A stretch of 64,000 nt of DNA, from NCBI RefSeq assembly GCF_009363255.1, contig NZ_CP045318.1, positions 3,337,501 to 3,401,500 of the forward strand, given 5' to 3'. Position numbers and translations under genes: made by a program. The notes under the pieces were generated by a model, which saw only the letters and a list, made by a program, of their open reading frames with translations, was not told the origin of the DNA and did not search any database. The DNA is from Roseivivax sp. THAF197b. GTDB taxonomy: Bacteria; Pseudomonadota; Alphaproteobacteria; Rhodobacterales; Rhodobacteraceae. Below, piece by piece: positions 53,117 to 61,997 of the stretch (positions are counted from its first letter, which is position 1; the number at the start of each line of letters is the position of its first letter).

Positions 53117-54025
53117 ATGACCACACGCGCAGGTTTCATCGCCCTGATCGGCGAGCCCAATGCCGGAAAATCGACACTGCTCAACCGCATGGTGGGCGCC
53201 AAGGTGTCGATCGTGACGCACAAGGTGCAGACCACGCGTGCGCGCATCCGGGGCGTGGCGATGGAGGGCGATGCACAGCTTGTCTTCGTGGACACGCCCG
53301 GCCTTTTCAAACCGCGCCGCCGCCTTGACCGCGCGATGGTCGCCGCGGCCTGGGGCGGGGCTGCCGATGCCGACGTCGTGGTCCTCCTGATAGAGGCGCA
53401 TCGCGGCATCACCGAGGGTGTGGAATCGATCCTCGAGCAGCTCGATACGGTGGGCCATGGCCGCCCAGTGGCACTCGCCATCAACAAGATCGACCGCGTG
53501 AAGGCCGAGACGCTGCTGAAACTGACCGAGGACATGAACGCGCGCTTCACCTTCGCCGAGACCTTCATGATCTCCGCCGAGAAAGGGTATGGCGTCGACG
53601 ATCTGCGCGCGTGGCTCGCGAATACCCTGCCAGAAGGTCCGTGGCTTTATCCGGAGGATCAGATCGCCGATCTGCCCATGCGCATGATTGCCGCCGAGAT
53701 GACGCGCGAGAAGCTGACCCTGCGCCTGCATCAGGAACTGCCCTACCAGCTGACGGTCGAGACCGAGAACTGGGAGGAGCGCAAGGACGGCTCCGCCCGC
53801 GTCGATCAGGTCGTCTATGTCGCCCGCGACGGGCACAAGGGGATCCTGCTGGGTCACAAGGGCGAGACGATCAAGGCCGTCTCCAAGGCCGCGCGTGAAG
53901 AGCTGTCGGAATTCCTTGGCCGCAAGGTCCATCTGTTCCTGCAGGTGAAGGTCCGCGAGAAATGGCTTGAAGAGGCCGAGCGCTATTCCGAGATGGGCCT
54001 CGATTTCCGCGACGGCGATGGGTGA
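53117..54025 (+). CDS. era: GTPase Era
   Basis: Ribosome-assembly GTPase that binds the 3' end of 16S rRNA. 302 aa. G1 IGEPNAGKSTLLN, G2/G3 TRARIRG and FVDTPGLF, G4 INKIDRVK, G5 SAEKGYGV, then the KH domain GHKGILLGHKGETIKAV (about 235-251). The 168 bp before it hold no gene. Overlaps the DUF1491 gene by eight bases. Confidence 0.97.
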   Translation: MTTRAGFIALIGEPNAGKSTLLNRMVGAKVSIVTHKVQTTRARIRGVAMEGDAQLVFVDTPGLFKPRRRLDRAMVAAAWGGAADADVVVLLIEAHRGITEGVESILEQLDTVGHGRPVALAINKIDRVKAETLLKLTEDMNARFTFAETFMISAEKGYGVDDLRAWLANTLPEGPWLYPEDQIADLPMRMIAAEMTREKLTLRLHQELPYQLTVETENWEERKDGSARVDQVVYVARDGHKGILLGHKGETIKAVSKAAREELSEFLGRKVHLFLQVKVREKWLEEAERYSEMGLDFRDGDG

Positions 54026-54353
54026 GCCCCGCCTGACCGCCCGTTTCTGGGTCGATGCCTACAGGCGGCGCCTCGCCCTGTACGACATTCCCTGTTTCGT
54101 GGTGCATCACGGCGATGACACGGCAGGCGCGGTGCTGGTGAAATGCGCCACGCTCGACGGGCAGGCGCGCGCCTTCACCCGCAGTTTCGATCTCAAGACC
54201 GGCGACCGTGTCTGGCAGGAACTTGCCGCGGGGGACGAGGCAGAGGTCGACGCCTCCATCGCCAAGCAACGCGGTTTCGACCCGGATCTCTGGGTTATCG
54301 AGGTCGAGGATCGCCAGGGGCGGCATTGTCTGGACGAGGACGGTCTCGGCTGA
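54018..54353 (+). CDS. DUF1491 protein
   Basis: 111 aa, an alphaproteobacterial family commonly after era. Pattern LTARFWVDAYRRRLALYDIP, GAVLVKCATLDG, and ending [15 protein letters not shown]. Role unknown. The ATG at 54018 lies within the last codons of era. Its 3' end overlaps the antisense Pr6Pr gene by 59 bp. Confidence 0.88.
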   Translation: MGEPRLTARFWVDAYRRRLALYDIPCFVVHHGDDTAGAVLVKCATLDGQARAFTRSFDLKTGDRVWQELAAGDEAEVDASIAKQRGFDPDLWVIEVEDRQGRHCLDEDGLG

Positions 54354-54939
54354 GCCAACGGCCCAGCGCCACGAGTCCAAGCCCCGCAATCCAGAACACC
54401 GCGCCGAGCCCCGCGAGCCATAGCGCCACGCCATCCCAGCCCTGCCGCGTCGGATCGACGAAGAAATACGGGTAGCGATCGACGAAAGTGCCCCGCCACA
54501 GGGCATAGGCGGCGTAGATCGCGGGCCAGAGGAGCCACCATGCCGCGTGGGCGGCCCTGAGCGCGGCTTTCGGCCCGAAGACCAGCCACCATAGCGCCAC
54601 GGCCAGCGGCACCGCGCTGTGCAGAAGCTGATCCGCGACCATGCGCAACCCGACAAGGTCGCGCGCCAGAAGTCCGTGATAGACCGCACCCACGATGACC
54701 GCCCAAAGCGTGATCGCCCCGGTCCATCCCGCGCTCGCCCGGCCCAGCACCGCGATACGCCCGTAGCGCGCCACGACGATGAGCGTCGTGAGGATGGTGA
54801 AGAACCGTGCCATGCGCCACATTTCCTCAAGCACGGTCCGGTCCGGACGCCGCTCCAGCCCCACGTAAAGCTGCAGGGCGACGGCGGCGAAGGCGAGGAC
54901 CGCGATCAGGGCGGCGAAGATGCGGGCATGTGTCGTCAT
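54295..54939 (-). CDS. Pr6Pr-family membrane protein
   Basis: 214 aa with six hydrophobic segments. Features of the family: [40 protein letters not shown] (about residues 87-107) and a final loop [16 protein letters not shown]. Role unknown. It is transcribed against the surrounding era-recO genes, converges into DUF1491 by 59 coding bases, and its start is 54 bp from that of recO. Confidence 0.85.
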   Translation of the reverse strand: MTTHARIFAALIAVLAFAAVALQLYVGLERRPDRTVLEEMWRMARFFTILTTLIVVARYGRIAVLGRASAGWTGAITLWAVIVGAVYHGLLARDLVGLRMVADQLLHSAVPLAVALWWLVFGPKAALRAAHAAWWLLWPAIYAAYALWRGTFVDRYPYFFVDPTRQGWDGVALWLAGLGAVFWIAGLGLVALGRWLSRDRPRPDNAAPGDPRPR

Positions 54940-54993
54940 GGAGGCCAATGTGCAGCCCTTGCGGATGGCTTCAAGCGTCCCGATAGTCACGAA

Positions 54994-55731
54994 ATGGAAT
55001 GGCGCGATACTGGCATCCTCCTGTCCACAAGGCGGCACGGAGAAACCTCGGCGATCCTCGAGGTCTTCACCGAAGGCCACGGGCGCCATGCGGGCGTGCT
55101 GCGCGGGGCCACGAGCCGCAAGATGGCGCCGCTCCTGCAACCGGGTGCGGAGCTCGACGTGGCCTGGCGGGCGCGGCTCGAGGATCATATCGGCACCTAT
55201 ACGGTCGAACTGAAACGCTCCCGCGCGGCGCAGGCCATGGCCGACCGGGTGGCCCTGTCGGGGCTCAATGCGCTGGTGGCGATCCTCGGCTTCACCCTGC
55301 CCGAGCGGGAGGCGCATCCCGATCTCTATACCCGCACCACGACCCTTCTGGAGCTGCTCAAAGCACCCGATCTCTGGCCCTTGGCCTATCTGCGCTGGGA
55401 GATGGCACTCCTCGAGGAGATGGGCTTCGGCCTCGATCTGACGACCTGTGCGGCGACCGGCAAGGCCAACGATCTGGCCTATGTTTCGCCCCGGACGGGC
55501 CGCGCGGTGTCGCGGTCAGGCGCGGGCGACTGGGCGCCCCGGCTCCTGCCCCTGCCCGAGGTCATGCTGGGCGCCGGGGAAGGCGCGGATGCAGAGGTTC
55601 TGGAGGCGCTCGGCACGACGGGGCATTTCATGTCTTCGCATCTTGCGCCATCGCTGGGCGACAAGCCCCTGCCCCCCGCCCGCGCGCTGTTTCTCGACCG
55701 GCTGGCGCGGCGGGCGCGTGCCGGGGCGTGA
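54994..55731 (+). CDS. recO: DNA repair protein RecO
   Basis: Loads RecA onto gapped DNA with RecR. 245 aa. N-terminal OB fold [20 protein letters not shown] and the middle [20 protein letters not shown] are family-typical; the C-terminal domain has [21 protein letters not shown], in which the zinc Cys are largely lost. Start at ATG 54994. With the divergent Pr6Pr gene in front it probably has its own promoter. Confidence 0.93.
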   Translation: MEWRDTGILLSTRRHGETSAILEVFTEGHGRHAGVLRGATSRKMAPLLQPGAELDVAWRARLEDHIGTYTVELKRSRAAQAMADRVALSGLNALVAILGFTLPEREAHPDLYTRTTTLLELLKAPDLWPLAYLRWEMALLEEMGFGLDLTTCAATGKANDLAYVSPRTGRAVSRSGAGDWAPRLLPLPEVMLGAGEGADAEVLEALGTTGHFMSSHLAPSLGDKPLPPARALFLDRLARRARAGA

Positions 55732-55774
55732 AATCGCGCTTTCCGCCGCCACCGCCCCGCGTTAGGTATGCGAC

Positions 55775-56440
55775 ATGCGCTGGACCCTGCCCAATATCCT
55801 GACCCTGATCCGCCTTCTGGCGGCCCCCGGCGTTGCGGTCATGTTTCTCTATTTCTCGCGGCCCTTTGCCGATTGGTGCGCGCTGATCCTCTTCCTCGGC
55901 GCGGCCATCACCGACTGGTTCGATGGCTACCTGGCCCGCGCCTGGGGCGAGGAGACGAAGATCGGCGCGATGCTCGACCCCATTGCCGACAAGGCGATGG
56001 TGGTGATCGCGCTGATGGTGATCGTGGGCTATTCGTCGATGTCGCCCTGGCTCGTCCTGCCCGCCACGATGATCCTCTTCCGCGAGGTTTTCGTCTCGGG
56101 CCTGCGCGAATATCTCGGCCACCTGTCCGGCACGCTCAAGGTCACGCGGCTTGCGAAGTGGAAGACGACGCTGCAGATGGTCGCCATCGCGGTCCTCTTC
56201 GCGCAAGGCATTTTCGAACATTTCCTCGTGGTCTCGACCATCGGCATGGATGCGGGCATCGTGGCCGATATCATGGCGGGCAATATCGAGGACGATCTGG
56301 GCCTCGGCTGGAAACGCATCGGCATGGTCTGGACCGGGAATGCGGGTATCGTGCTGCTATGGGTCGCGGCCCTGCTGACCGCAATCACCGGCTGGGACTA
56401 CTTTATCAAGGCCCGGCCCCACCTGACGGAGGATCGCTGA
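55775..56440 (+). CDS. pgsA: CDP-diacylglycerol-glycerol-3-phosphate 3-phosphatidyltransferase
   Basis: Makes phosphatidylglycerophosphate in the inner membrane. 221 aa with four to five membrane segments. The CDP-alcohol phosphatase-type motif is in ITDWFDGYLARAW then KIGAMLDPIADKAM (about residues 42-72), with the expected DG...AR...G...D...D spacing. Overlaps moaD by one base (TGATG). Confidence 0.96.
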   Translation: MRWTLPNILTLIRLLAAPGVAVMFLYFSRPFADWCALILFLGAAITDWFDGYLARAWGEETKIGAMLDPIADKAMVVIALMVIVGYSSMSPWLVLPATMILFREVFVSGLREYLGHLSGTLKVTRLAKWKTTLQMVAIAVLFAQGIFEHFLVVSTIGMDAGIVADIMAGNIEDDLGLGWKRIGMVWTGNAGIVLLWVAALLTAITGWDYFIKARPHLTEDR

Positions 56441-56685
56441 TGGATGTGCTCTATTTCGCCTGGGTCCGCGAACGGATCGGCCGCCCCAAGGACCGCATCG
56501 AGACCGAGGCCGCGACGGTGAACGACCTCGTCGCCGAATTGCGGGCCCGTGAGGAACGCTACGAGGCCGCCTTCGCCGACCTCTCGGCCCTGCGCGTGGC
56601 GGTCGACCAGGAACTGACCGATTTCGACGCCTCCATCACGGGCGCCCGGGAAGTTGCCTTCTTCCCCCCGATGACGGGCGGCTGA
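56440..56685 (+). CDS. moaD: Molybdopterin synthase small subunit
   Basis: 81-aa ubiquitin-like sulfur carrier ending in the required Gly-Gly (FFPPMTGG). It carries a thiocarboxylate that MoaE inserts into precursor Z to make molybdopterin. Start YFAWVRERIGRPKD is typical. Coupled at both ends: TGATG with pgsA and with moaE. Confidence 0.95.
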   Translation: MDVLYFAWVRERIGRPKDRIETEAATVNDLVAELRAREERYEAAFADLSALRVAVDQELTDFDASITGAREVAFFPPMTGG

Positions 56686-57128
56686 TGCGGATCGTCGTCC
56701 AGGAAGCCCCCTTCGATTTCGGCGCCGAGGCCGAGGCCTTCGCCTCAGGTCGCAGCGATCTCGGCGCGGTCGTGACCTTCACCGGCATTGTGCGCGACAC
56801 CGGCGATGCGGCCCGCGACCGGATGGAGATCGAGCATTACCCGGGCATGACTGAAAAGGCCCTGACCAAGATCGCCGAGGAGGCGCAGACGCGCTGGTCC
56901 CTGGGCGATGTGCTGGTGATTCACCGTTTCGGGCCGCTGACACCGGGCGAAAAGATCATGATGGTCGCTACCGCGTCGCGGCACCGCAAGGATGCGTTCG
57001 AGGCCGCGGAATACCTGATGGATTACCTCAAATCCCGTGCGCCATTCTGGAAGAAGGAATTCAGCGGCGAGGCCACCGAATGGGTCGCCGCCCGCGACGA
57101 GGACGAAGACGCGCTCAAGCGCTGGTAG
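56685..57128 (+). CDS. moaE: Molybdopterin synthase large subunit
   Basis: 147 aa. Motifs: VVTFTGIVRD (about 28-37), MEIEHYPGMTEKAL, VLVIHRFGPLTPGE, VATASRHRKDAFEAAEYLMDYLK (shown here up to the Lys; the key residues are R and HR) and FWKKEFSG with the catalytic Lys. With MoaD it forms molybdopterin. Last gene of pgsA-moaD-moaE; repeat family 2 copy B follows. Confidence 0.95.
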   Translation: MRIVVQEAPFDFGAEAEAFASGRSDLGAVVTFTGIVRDTGDAARDRMEIEHYPGMTEKALTKIAEEAQTRWSLGDVLVIHRFGPLTPGEKIMMVATASRHRKDAFEAAEYLMDYLKSRAPFWKKEFSGEATEWVAARDEDEDALKRW

Positions 57129-57238
57129 GCCCACATCCCCCACGCGGATCGCTGGACCCGACGCGCCCTCGTTTCGAACCGGGGGACCCCGCAATCAGGC
57201 GCTCGCGCCGCCTTCGGGCAAGAACGCAGACGCTCCTT

Positions 57239-57339
57239 GCCCTTCACCTTTCCCGAAAAACGCAAAAAACCCGGAGATGGCGGCCCTAGGCCGCCAGCGA
57301 CATGACATGCCGCGCAAGGCCCCGCCTTGCGCAACCGCC
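57239..57339. repeat. Intergenic repeat family 2, copy B
   Basis: Between the convergent moaE and aminotransferase genes. Shared boxes: GCCCTTCACCTTTCC, GAAAAACGCA, ATGCCGCG and ACCGCC. The first hairpin is GGCGGCC-CTA-GGCCGCC (copy A: AAATGGC-CAAA-GCCATTT), the second GCGCAAGG-CCCCG-CCTTGCGC. On the minus strand the first hairpin is followed by TCCGGGTTTTTT, so this copy could also terminate the aminotransferase transcript. Confidence 0.75.
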
Positions 57340-57350
57340 AGACCAAGCGA

Positions 57351-58745
57351 TCACGCAGGCACGAAAAGACCTTCGGATTTCGCCTGCGCCATGGCCTCGT
57401 CGAGGCTCTTCCAGGCCCGCGCGATCAGCACGTCGACCTCGTCCTGCGTGATCACCAGCGGCGGCGAGATGATCATCCGGTCGCCCACATGACGCATCAC
57501 GAGGTTGTTGGCGAAGCACCGCTCCCGCGTCATCAGGCCGATCTGGCCTTCCTCACCCTTGAAGGGCGCACGGGTGTCCTTCTGCGGCGTCAGCGCGATG
57601 GAGCCCATCATGCCCACGATCTTCGCCTCGCCCACCATCGGATGCTCGGTCAGGCTCTCGAACTTCTCTTTCAGGTAAGGCCCGATCTCCTCGCGCACGC
57701 GGGTGACGATGCCCTCCTCGTCGAGGATGCGCAGGTTCTCCAGCGCGACGGCCGCCGCCACGGGATGGCCCGAATAGGTGTAGCCGTGGTTGAATTCCGC
57801 GTCCCCGATCACTTGCGCGATCTCCGACGACACGATCGAGCCACCGATGGGCAGATAGCCCGAGGACAGGCCCTTCGCGATGGTCATGATGTCGGGCTGG
57901 ATGCCAAGCGTCTGGCTGCCGAACCAGTTGCCCGTGCGCCCGAAGCCGCAGATCACCTCGTCCGCGATCAGCAGGATGCCGTATTCGCGCACGATGCGCA
58001 TGATCTCGGGCCAGTAGGTCTCGGGCGGGATGATGACGCCGCCCGCACCCTGCAAAGGCTCCGCGATGAAGGCCGCGACATGCTCGGGGCCAAGTTCGAG
58101 GATCTTCTCCTCAAGCTGCCGGGCGCGGGCGAGGCCGAATTCCTCGGGGCTCAGATCGCCGCCTTCGGCCCACCAATTGGGCTGGTCGATGTGATGAATG
58201 TCCGGGATCGGCATGCCGCCCTGTGCGTGCATGCCCTTCATGCCGCCAAGCGAGCCCGACCCCACCGACGAGCCGTGATAAGCGTTCCAACGCGAGATCA
58301 CCGCCTTGCGCTGCGGCTGGCCCTTCAGCTCCCAATAGGTGCGTACCATGCGCAGATTGGTGTCATTGGCCTCGGAGCCCGAACCCGCGAAGAAGACGTG
58401 GTTCAGATCGCCCGGCGCCAGCTCCGCGAGATGCGCGGCCAGCTGGATCGCGGGCGTATGCGAGGTCTGGAAGAAGGTGTTGTAGAAGGGCAGTTCGGAC
58501 ATCTGGCGGGTGGCCGCATCGACCAGTTCCTGCCGCCCGTAGCCCAGGTTCACGCACCAGAGCCCCGCCATGCCGTCGAGGATGCGGTTGCCGTCCGAAT
58601 CGGTCAGCCAGACGCCTTCGGCGCGGGTGATGATCCGCGCGCCCTTGCGCCCCAGATCGGCCCCATGGGTGAAGGGATGCATGTGATGCGCGGCATCCAG
58701 CGCCTGCAGATCGGCCGTGGGCAGCGGGTTGGAAATCTGGGCCAT
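57351..58745 (-). CDS. Class III aminotransferase, putrescine-pyruvate type (SpuC-like)
   Basis: 464 aa, PLP enzyme. Family parts: HPFTHGADLGRKGARII, GMAGLWCVNLGYGRQEL, FFAGSGSEANDTNLRM, ADEVICGFGRTGNWFGS (PLP Asp) and the Schiff-base Lys in TIAKGLSSGYLPIGG. The overall sequence resembles polyamine- or omega-amino-acid-pyruvate aminotransferases; with the neighbouring polyamine transporter, putrescine or gamma-glutamylputrescine derivatives are likely substrates. A promoter and GntR-type site lie upstream (58794-58822). Confidence 0.9.
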   Translation of the reverse strand: MAQISNPLPTADLQALDAAHHMHPFTHGADLGRKGARIITRAEGVWLTDSDGNRILDGMAGLWCVNLGYGRQELVDAATRQMSELPFYNTFFQTSHTPAIQLAAHLAELAPGDLNHVFFAGSGSEANDTNLRMVRTYWELKGQPQRKAVISRWNAYHGSSVGSGSLGGMKGMHAQGGMPIPDIHHIDQPNWWAEGGDLSPEEFGLARARQLEEKILELGPEHVAAFIAEPLQGAGGVIIPPETYWPEIMRIVREYGILLIADEVICGFGRTGNWFGSQTLGIQPDIMTIAKGLSSGYLPIGGSIVSSEIAQVIGDAEFNHGYTYSGHPVAAAVALENLRILDEEGIVTRVREEIGPYLKEKFESLTEHPMVGEAKIVGMMGSIALTPQKDTRAPFKGEEGQIGLMTRERCFANNLVMRHVGDRMIISPPLVITQDEVDVLIARAWKSLDEAMAQAKSEGLFVPA

Positions 58746-58793
58746 GAGCGGACCTTTCGACAGGGGGTGACGGGCTTCGGGTCGTATACTTCG

Positions 58794-58822
58794 CAAATAT
58801 GATCAAATTATCCGTGGGTCAA
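58794..58822 (-). promoter_or_regulatory. Candidate promoter of the aminotransferase gene
   Basis: On the minus strand TTGACC (58822-58817) and TATTTG (58799-58794) are 17 bases apart. The TGATCAAATT site lies wholly in the spacer, where a bound repressor would block RNA polymerase. Confidence 0.5.
58800..58809 (+). promoter_or_regulatory. Putative GntR operator, site 1 (TGATCAAATT)
   Basis: TGATCAAATT preceded by GCAAATA; the same ten bases, also preceded by GCAAAT, recur at 59660-59669 between the GntR and PotF-like genes. Shared sequence in the two control regions of the locus suggests the GntR protein binds both. Confidence 0.45.
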
Positions 58823-58871
58823 TGAGACCAAGCGCCAGCGGGGGCATTCCGCCCGCGATCACGCCTTGCGG

Positions 58872-59570
58872 TCAGCCTGCCTCCGACGGGGGCGCGATGC
58901 CCTGCGCGATCTGCTCCATGCCCTGGCGGACATCCTCGGACATGGCGCGCGCGGCCGCCTCGGCATCGCGATCAATCAGCGCGGCCAGAAGATCCTTGTG
59001 CCGGTCGGGCAGGCCTTCCGTCCCGAACCGCCCGCAGACAACGCGCAGGGACGGGCCGAAGCGCAGCCAGAGCGTCTCGACAAGGCCGGTCAGGATCGGC
59101 GCATCGGCATAGCTGTTCAGAAGCGCATGAAAGTGGTGATTTCCGGTCAGGTAGCCGGTGATATCGCCTGCCGCGATGGCCGTGTCGATCGCCGCATCCG
59201 CTTGGCCCAGCGCCGCTATCCCGTCCGCATCCATGCGCATCGTAGCCCGGCGCGCCAGCTCCGGCTCTAGCGCCAGCCGCGCCACGGTCAGCTCGGCGAT
59301 TGCGCTGGCATCGAGCACGGGAACCGCAATCCGCCGGTTGCCCTGAAAATCGAGCGCACCTTCCGCCGTGAGCCGCCGCAACGCCTCGCGCACGGGCGTC
59401 ATGCCCGCGCCCAGCGTTTCGGTCAGGCCCTGGATGGTGACGGGCTGACCGGGGGCCAGCGCCCCGAAGAGAATCATGTCGCGCATCTGCCGGTAGACCC
59501 GCTCATGCGCGGGCAGCCCCGCCTCCGCAGGGGCGGGATCGTGCGAAAATTGCGCTGAAATCCTGCTCAT
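58872..59570 (-). CDS. GntR-family transcriptional regulator (FCD) of the polyamine locus
   Basis: 232 aa. Winged helix VYRQMRDMILFGALAPGQPV, TETLGAGMTPVREALRRLTAEGAL (positions 48-71), then the FCD domain with GNHHFHALLNSYADAP and RHKDLLAALIDRD. It is divergent from the PotF-like gene and follows the aminotransferase promoter region, with the matching TGATCAAATT sites on both sides. GAGGG lies four bases before the ATG. Effector may be a polyamine degradation product (inference). Confidence 0.9.
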   Translation of the reverse strand: MSRISAQFSHDPAPAEAGLPAHERVYRQMRDMILFGALAPGQPVTIQGLTETLGAGMTPVREALRRLTAEGALDFQGNRRIAVPVLDASAIAELTVARLALEPELARRATMRMDADGIAALGQADAAIDTAIAAGDITGYLTGNHHFHALLNSYADAPILTGLVETLWLRFGPSLRVVCGRFGTEGLPDRHKDLLAALIDRDAEAAARAMSEDVRQGMEQIAQGIAPPSEAG

Positions 59571-59659
59571 TGCGCCCTCTGTCCCCTTCCGATCACGACC
59601 CGTCTTGCACATGCCAAGGCGGCGTGGAAGCATCGCTTATTGCCAGCTTCGGCAAATTT

Positions 59660-59669
59660 TGATCAAATT
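59660..59669 (+). promoter_or_regulatory. Putative GntR operator, site 2 (TGATCAAATT)
   Basis: Second copy of the ten-base site, in the 145-bp region between the divergent GntR and PotF-like genes. It contains the perfect palindrome TTTGATCAAA (59658-59667). A GGGG-CAAAGA-CCCC stem follows in the leader of the transporter messenger. Confidence 0.45.
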
Positions 59670-59715
59670 CAAGCTCACGGGGCAAAGACCCCGGACATAT
59701 CAGGGAGCGAAACGC

Positions 59716-60801
59716 ATGAGTTTCACCAAGCTGACCGGTGTTGCGGCCCTCGCGCTGGCCGCCGGAACCGCCGGCGCGCAGGAAGTGCGCGTCTATAACT
59801 GGTCCGATTACATCGATGAAGACCTGCTGACGCAGTTCGAGGAAGAGACCGGGATCGAGCTGATCTACGACGTCTTCGATTCGAACGAAGTGCTGGAGAC
59901 CAAGATGCTCGCGGGCTCGTCGGGCTACGACGTCGTCGTGCCCACGGGCACCTTCCTGCAGCGCCAGATCCAGGCGGGCGCGTTCCAGAAGCTCGACAAG
60001 GAACAACTCCCCAACCTCGAGAACATGTGGGACGTCGTCTCCAGCCGGACCGCGCAGTATGACCCGGACAACGAATATTCGATCAACTACATGTGGGGCA
60101 CGACCGGCATCGGCGTCAACGTCCCCAAGGTGACCGAGATCCTGGGCGAGGACGCGCCGATCTCGTCCTGGGATCTGGTCTTCGATCCCGCCAACATGGA
60201 GAAGCTCGCGGAATGCGGCGTGCATTTCCTCGACGCGCCCGCAGAGATGATCCCCGCCGCGCTGAACTATATCGGCGAGGACCCGGACAGCCATGACCCG
60301 GACGTCATCGCCAAGGCGGGCGAAGTGTTCGAGCCGATCCGCCCCTACATCCAGAAGTTCCATTCGTCGGAATACATCAACGCGCTCGCCAATGGCGATA
60401 TTTGCGTCGCGGTGGGCTGGTCGGGCGACATCCTGCAGGCCCGCGACCGCGCAGCCGAGGCCGAGAACGGCGTCGAGATTGCGTACAACGCGCCCGACGA
60501 GGGCGCGCAGATGTGGTTCGACCAGATGGCCATCCCCGCGGATGCGCCCAACCCGGAAGCCGCGCATACCTTCCTGAACTTCATCATGGATGCCGAGAAC
60601 ATGGCCCAGGCGTCGAACTACGTCTATTACGCCAACGGCAACGAGGCATCGCAGGAATTCCTCGTCGAGGACGTGATCGACGACCCGGCGATCTACCCGA
60701 CGCCTGCCGCGCTCGAGAACCTCTTCACCACGACGCCCTATCCGCCGCGCGTGCAGCGCACGGTGACGCGCCTCTGGACCGAGATCAAATCGGGCGTCTG
60801 A
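59716..60801 (+). CDS. Polyamine ABC transporter substrate-binding protein (PotF-like)
   Basis: 361 aa. Signal peptide (LTGVAALALAAGTAGAQ) and the mature start VRVYNWSDYIDEDLLTQFEE characteristic of PotD/PotF. Ligand-pocket landmarks include VFDSNEVLETKMLAGSSGYD, WGTTGIGVN and VAVGWSGDI. Periplasmic receptor for putrescine or spermidine. GGGAG lies 8 bases before the ATG. A terminator-like hairpin separates it from the other transporter genes, so it can be made in excess. Confidence 0.94.
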   Translation: MSFTKLTGVAALALAAGTAGAQEVRVYNWSDYIDEDLLTQFEEETGIELIYDVFDSNEVLETKMLAGSSGYDVVVPTGTFLQRQIQAGAFQKLDKEQLPNLENMWDVVSSRTAQYDPDNEYSINYMWGTTGIGVNVPKVTEILGEDAPISSWDLVFDPANMEKLAECGVHFLDAPAEMIPAALNYIGEDPDSHDPDVIAKAGEVFEPIRPYIQKFHSSEYINALANGDICVAVGWSGDILQARDRAAEAENGVEIAYNAPDEGAQMWFDQMAIPADAPNPEAAHTFLNFIMDAENMAQASNYVYYANGNEASQEFLVEDVIDDPAIYPTPAALENLFTTTPYPPRVQRTVTRLWTEIKSGV

Positions 60802-60813
60802 TGCCCTGAGACG

Positions 60814-60844
60814 AGGCCCGCGCCCCCGTGCGCGGGCCTTTTTC
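60814..60844 (+). terminator. Partial terminator/attenuator between the PotF-like and ATPase genes
   Basis: AGGCCCGCG (60814-60822) pairs with CGCGGGCCT (60831-60839) and leads into TTTTTC (60839-60844). Placed 13 bp after the receptor gene, it probably lets only part of transcription continue into the membrane components. Confidence 0.75.
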
Positions 60845-60872
60845 GTCCGCCCCTTGCCCAATGGATGAGACC

Positions 60873-61994
60873 ATGAGCCAGAACGTCTTCGCCCCCTGGG
60901 ACGACCCGAATGAAAAACCGCTGATCCGGTTCAAGGGCGTCACCAAGCGGTTCGGCGATTTCACCGCCATCGACGATCTGACGCTCGACATCTACACGCG
61001 GGAATTCTTCGCGCTTCTGGGCCCCTCTGGCTGCGGCAAGACCACGATGATGCGGATGCTGGCAGGGTTCGAGACCCCGACCGAGGGCATCATCGAGTTG
61101 TCTGGCCAGAATATCGGGGCCGTACCGCCCAACAAGCGCGCCGTGAACATGATGTTCCAGAGCTACGCGCTCTTCCCGCATCTGTCGGTCTGGGAAAACA
61201 TCGCCTTCGGGCTCAAGCGCGAATCGAAGGACAGCGACGCCATCGCCGCGCGGGTCGAAGAGATGCTGCGCCTCACGCGGTTGACCAAGTTCGCCAAGCG
61301 CAAACCCCACCAGATCTCCGGCGGCCAGCGCCAGCGCGTGGCGCTTGCGCGCAGCCTCGCCAAGGCGCCGAAGCTTCTGCTGCTCGACGAACCTCTGGGC
61401 GCGCTCGACAAGAAGCTGCGCGAAGAGACCCAGTTCGAGCTGATGGATATCCAGGAAAAGACCGGCACCACCTTCGTCATCGTCACCCATGACCAGGAAG
61501 AGGCGATGACCGTCGCCTCCCGCGTGGCGGTGATGGATGAGGGCCGGATCGTGCAGGTCGACACGCCTGACGTCATCTACGAGGCGCCGAATTCGGTCTA
61601 TGTCGCGGACTTCATCGGCGACGTGAACATCATCGAAGGCCATGCCAGCCCCGAGGGCGAGCGCGCCCGCATCGACTGGACCGAGGGCCAGCCGCCCATC
61701 TGGGGTACACCGCGCAGCGGGCCTGCCAGCGGCAGGGTCTCCTTCGCGATCCGGCCCGAGAAGGTCGCCATCTCGAAGGAGAAGCCCGAAGGCCGTCGCA
61801 ACCTGCTGGAAGGCGAGGTGATCGATATCGGCTATCTCGGCAATTCCTCGACTTATCATGTAAAGATCGCCGATGGCCGCATCTTCAAGGCGCAGACCGC
61901 CAACACGCGGCGGCTCATCAATCGCGACATCACCTGGGAAGATCGCGTCTGGCTGTCCTTCACCGAAACCGCCGGCGTGATTCTGGAGGGCTGA
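60873..61994 (+). CDS. Polyamine ABC transporter ATP-binding protein (PotG/PotA-like)
   Basis: 373 aa. Walker A LGPSGCGKTTMMRM, Q-loop MFQSYALFPHLSVW, signature ISGGQRQRVALARSLAK, Walker B LLLLDEPLGALDKKLRE, H-loop IVTHDQEEAM, then a C-terminal TOBE domain (SFAIRPEKVAISKEKPEG). Powers import by the two permeases downstream. The ATG at 60873 has GGATGAG in front; the one at 60861 has no ribosome site. Confidence 0.94.
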   Translation: MSQNVFAPWDDPNEKPLIRFKGVTKRFGDFTAIDDLTLDIYTREFFALLGPSGCGKTTMMRMLAGFETPTEGIIELSGQNIGAVPPNKRAVNMMFQSYALFPHLSVWENIAFGLKRESKDSDAIAARVEEMLRLTRLTKFAKRKPHQISGGQRQRVALARSLAKAPKLLLLDEPLGALDKKLREETQFELMDIQEKTGTTFVIVTHDQEEAMTVASRVAVMDEGRIVQVDTPDVIYEAPNSVYVADFIGDVNIIEGHASPEGERARIDWTEGQPPIWGTPRSGPASGRVSFAIRPEKVAISKEKPEGRRNLLEGEVIDIGYLGNSSTYHVKIADGRIFKAQTANTRRLINRDITWEDRVWLSFTETAGVILEG

Positions 61995-61997
61995 GCG

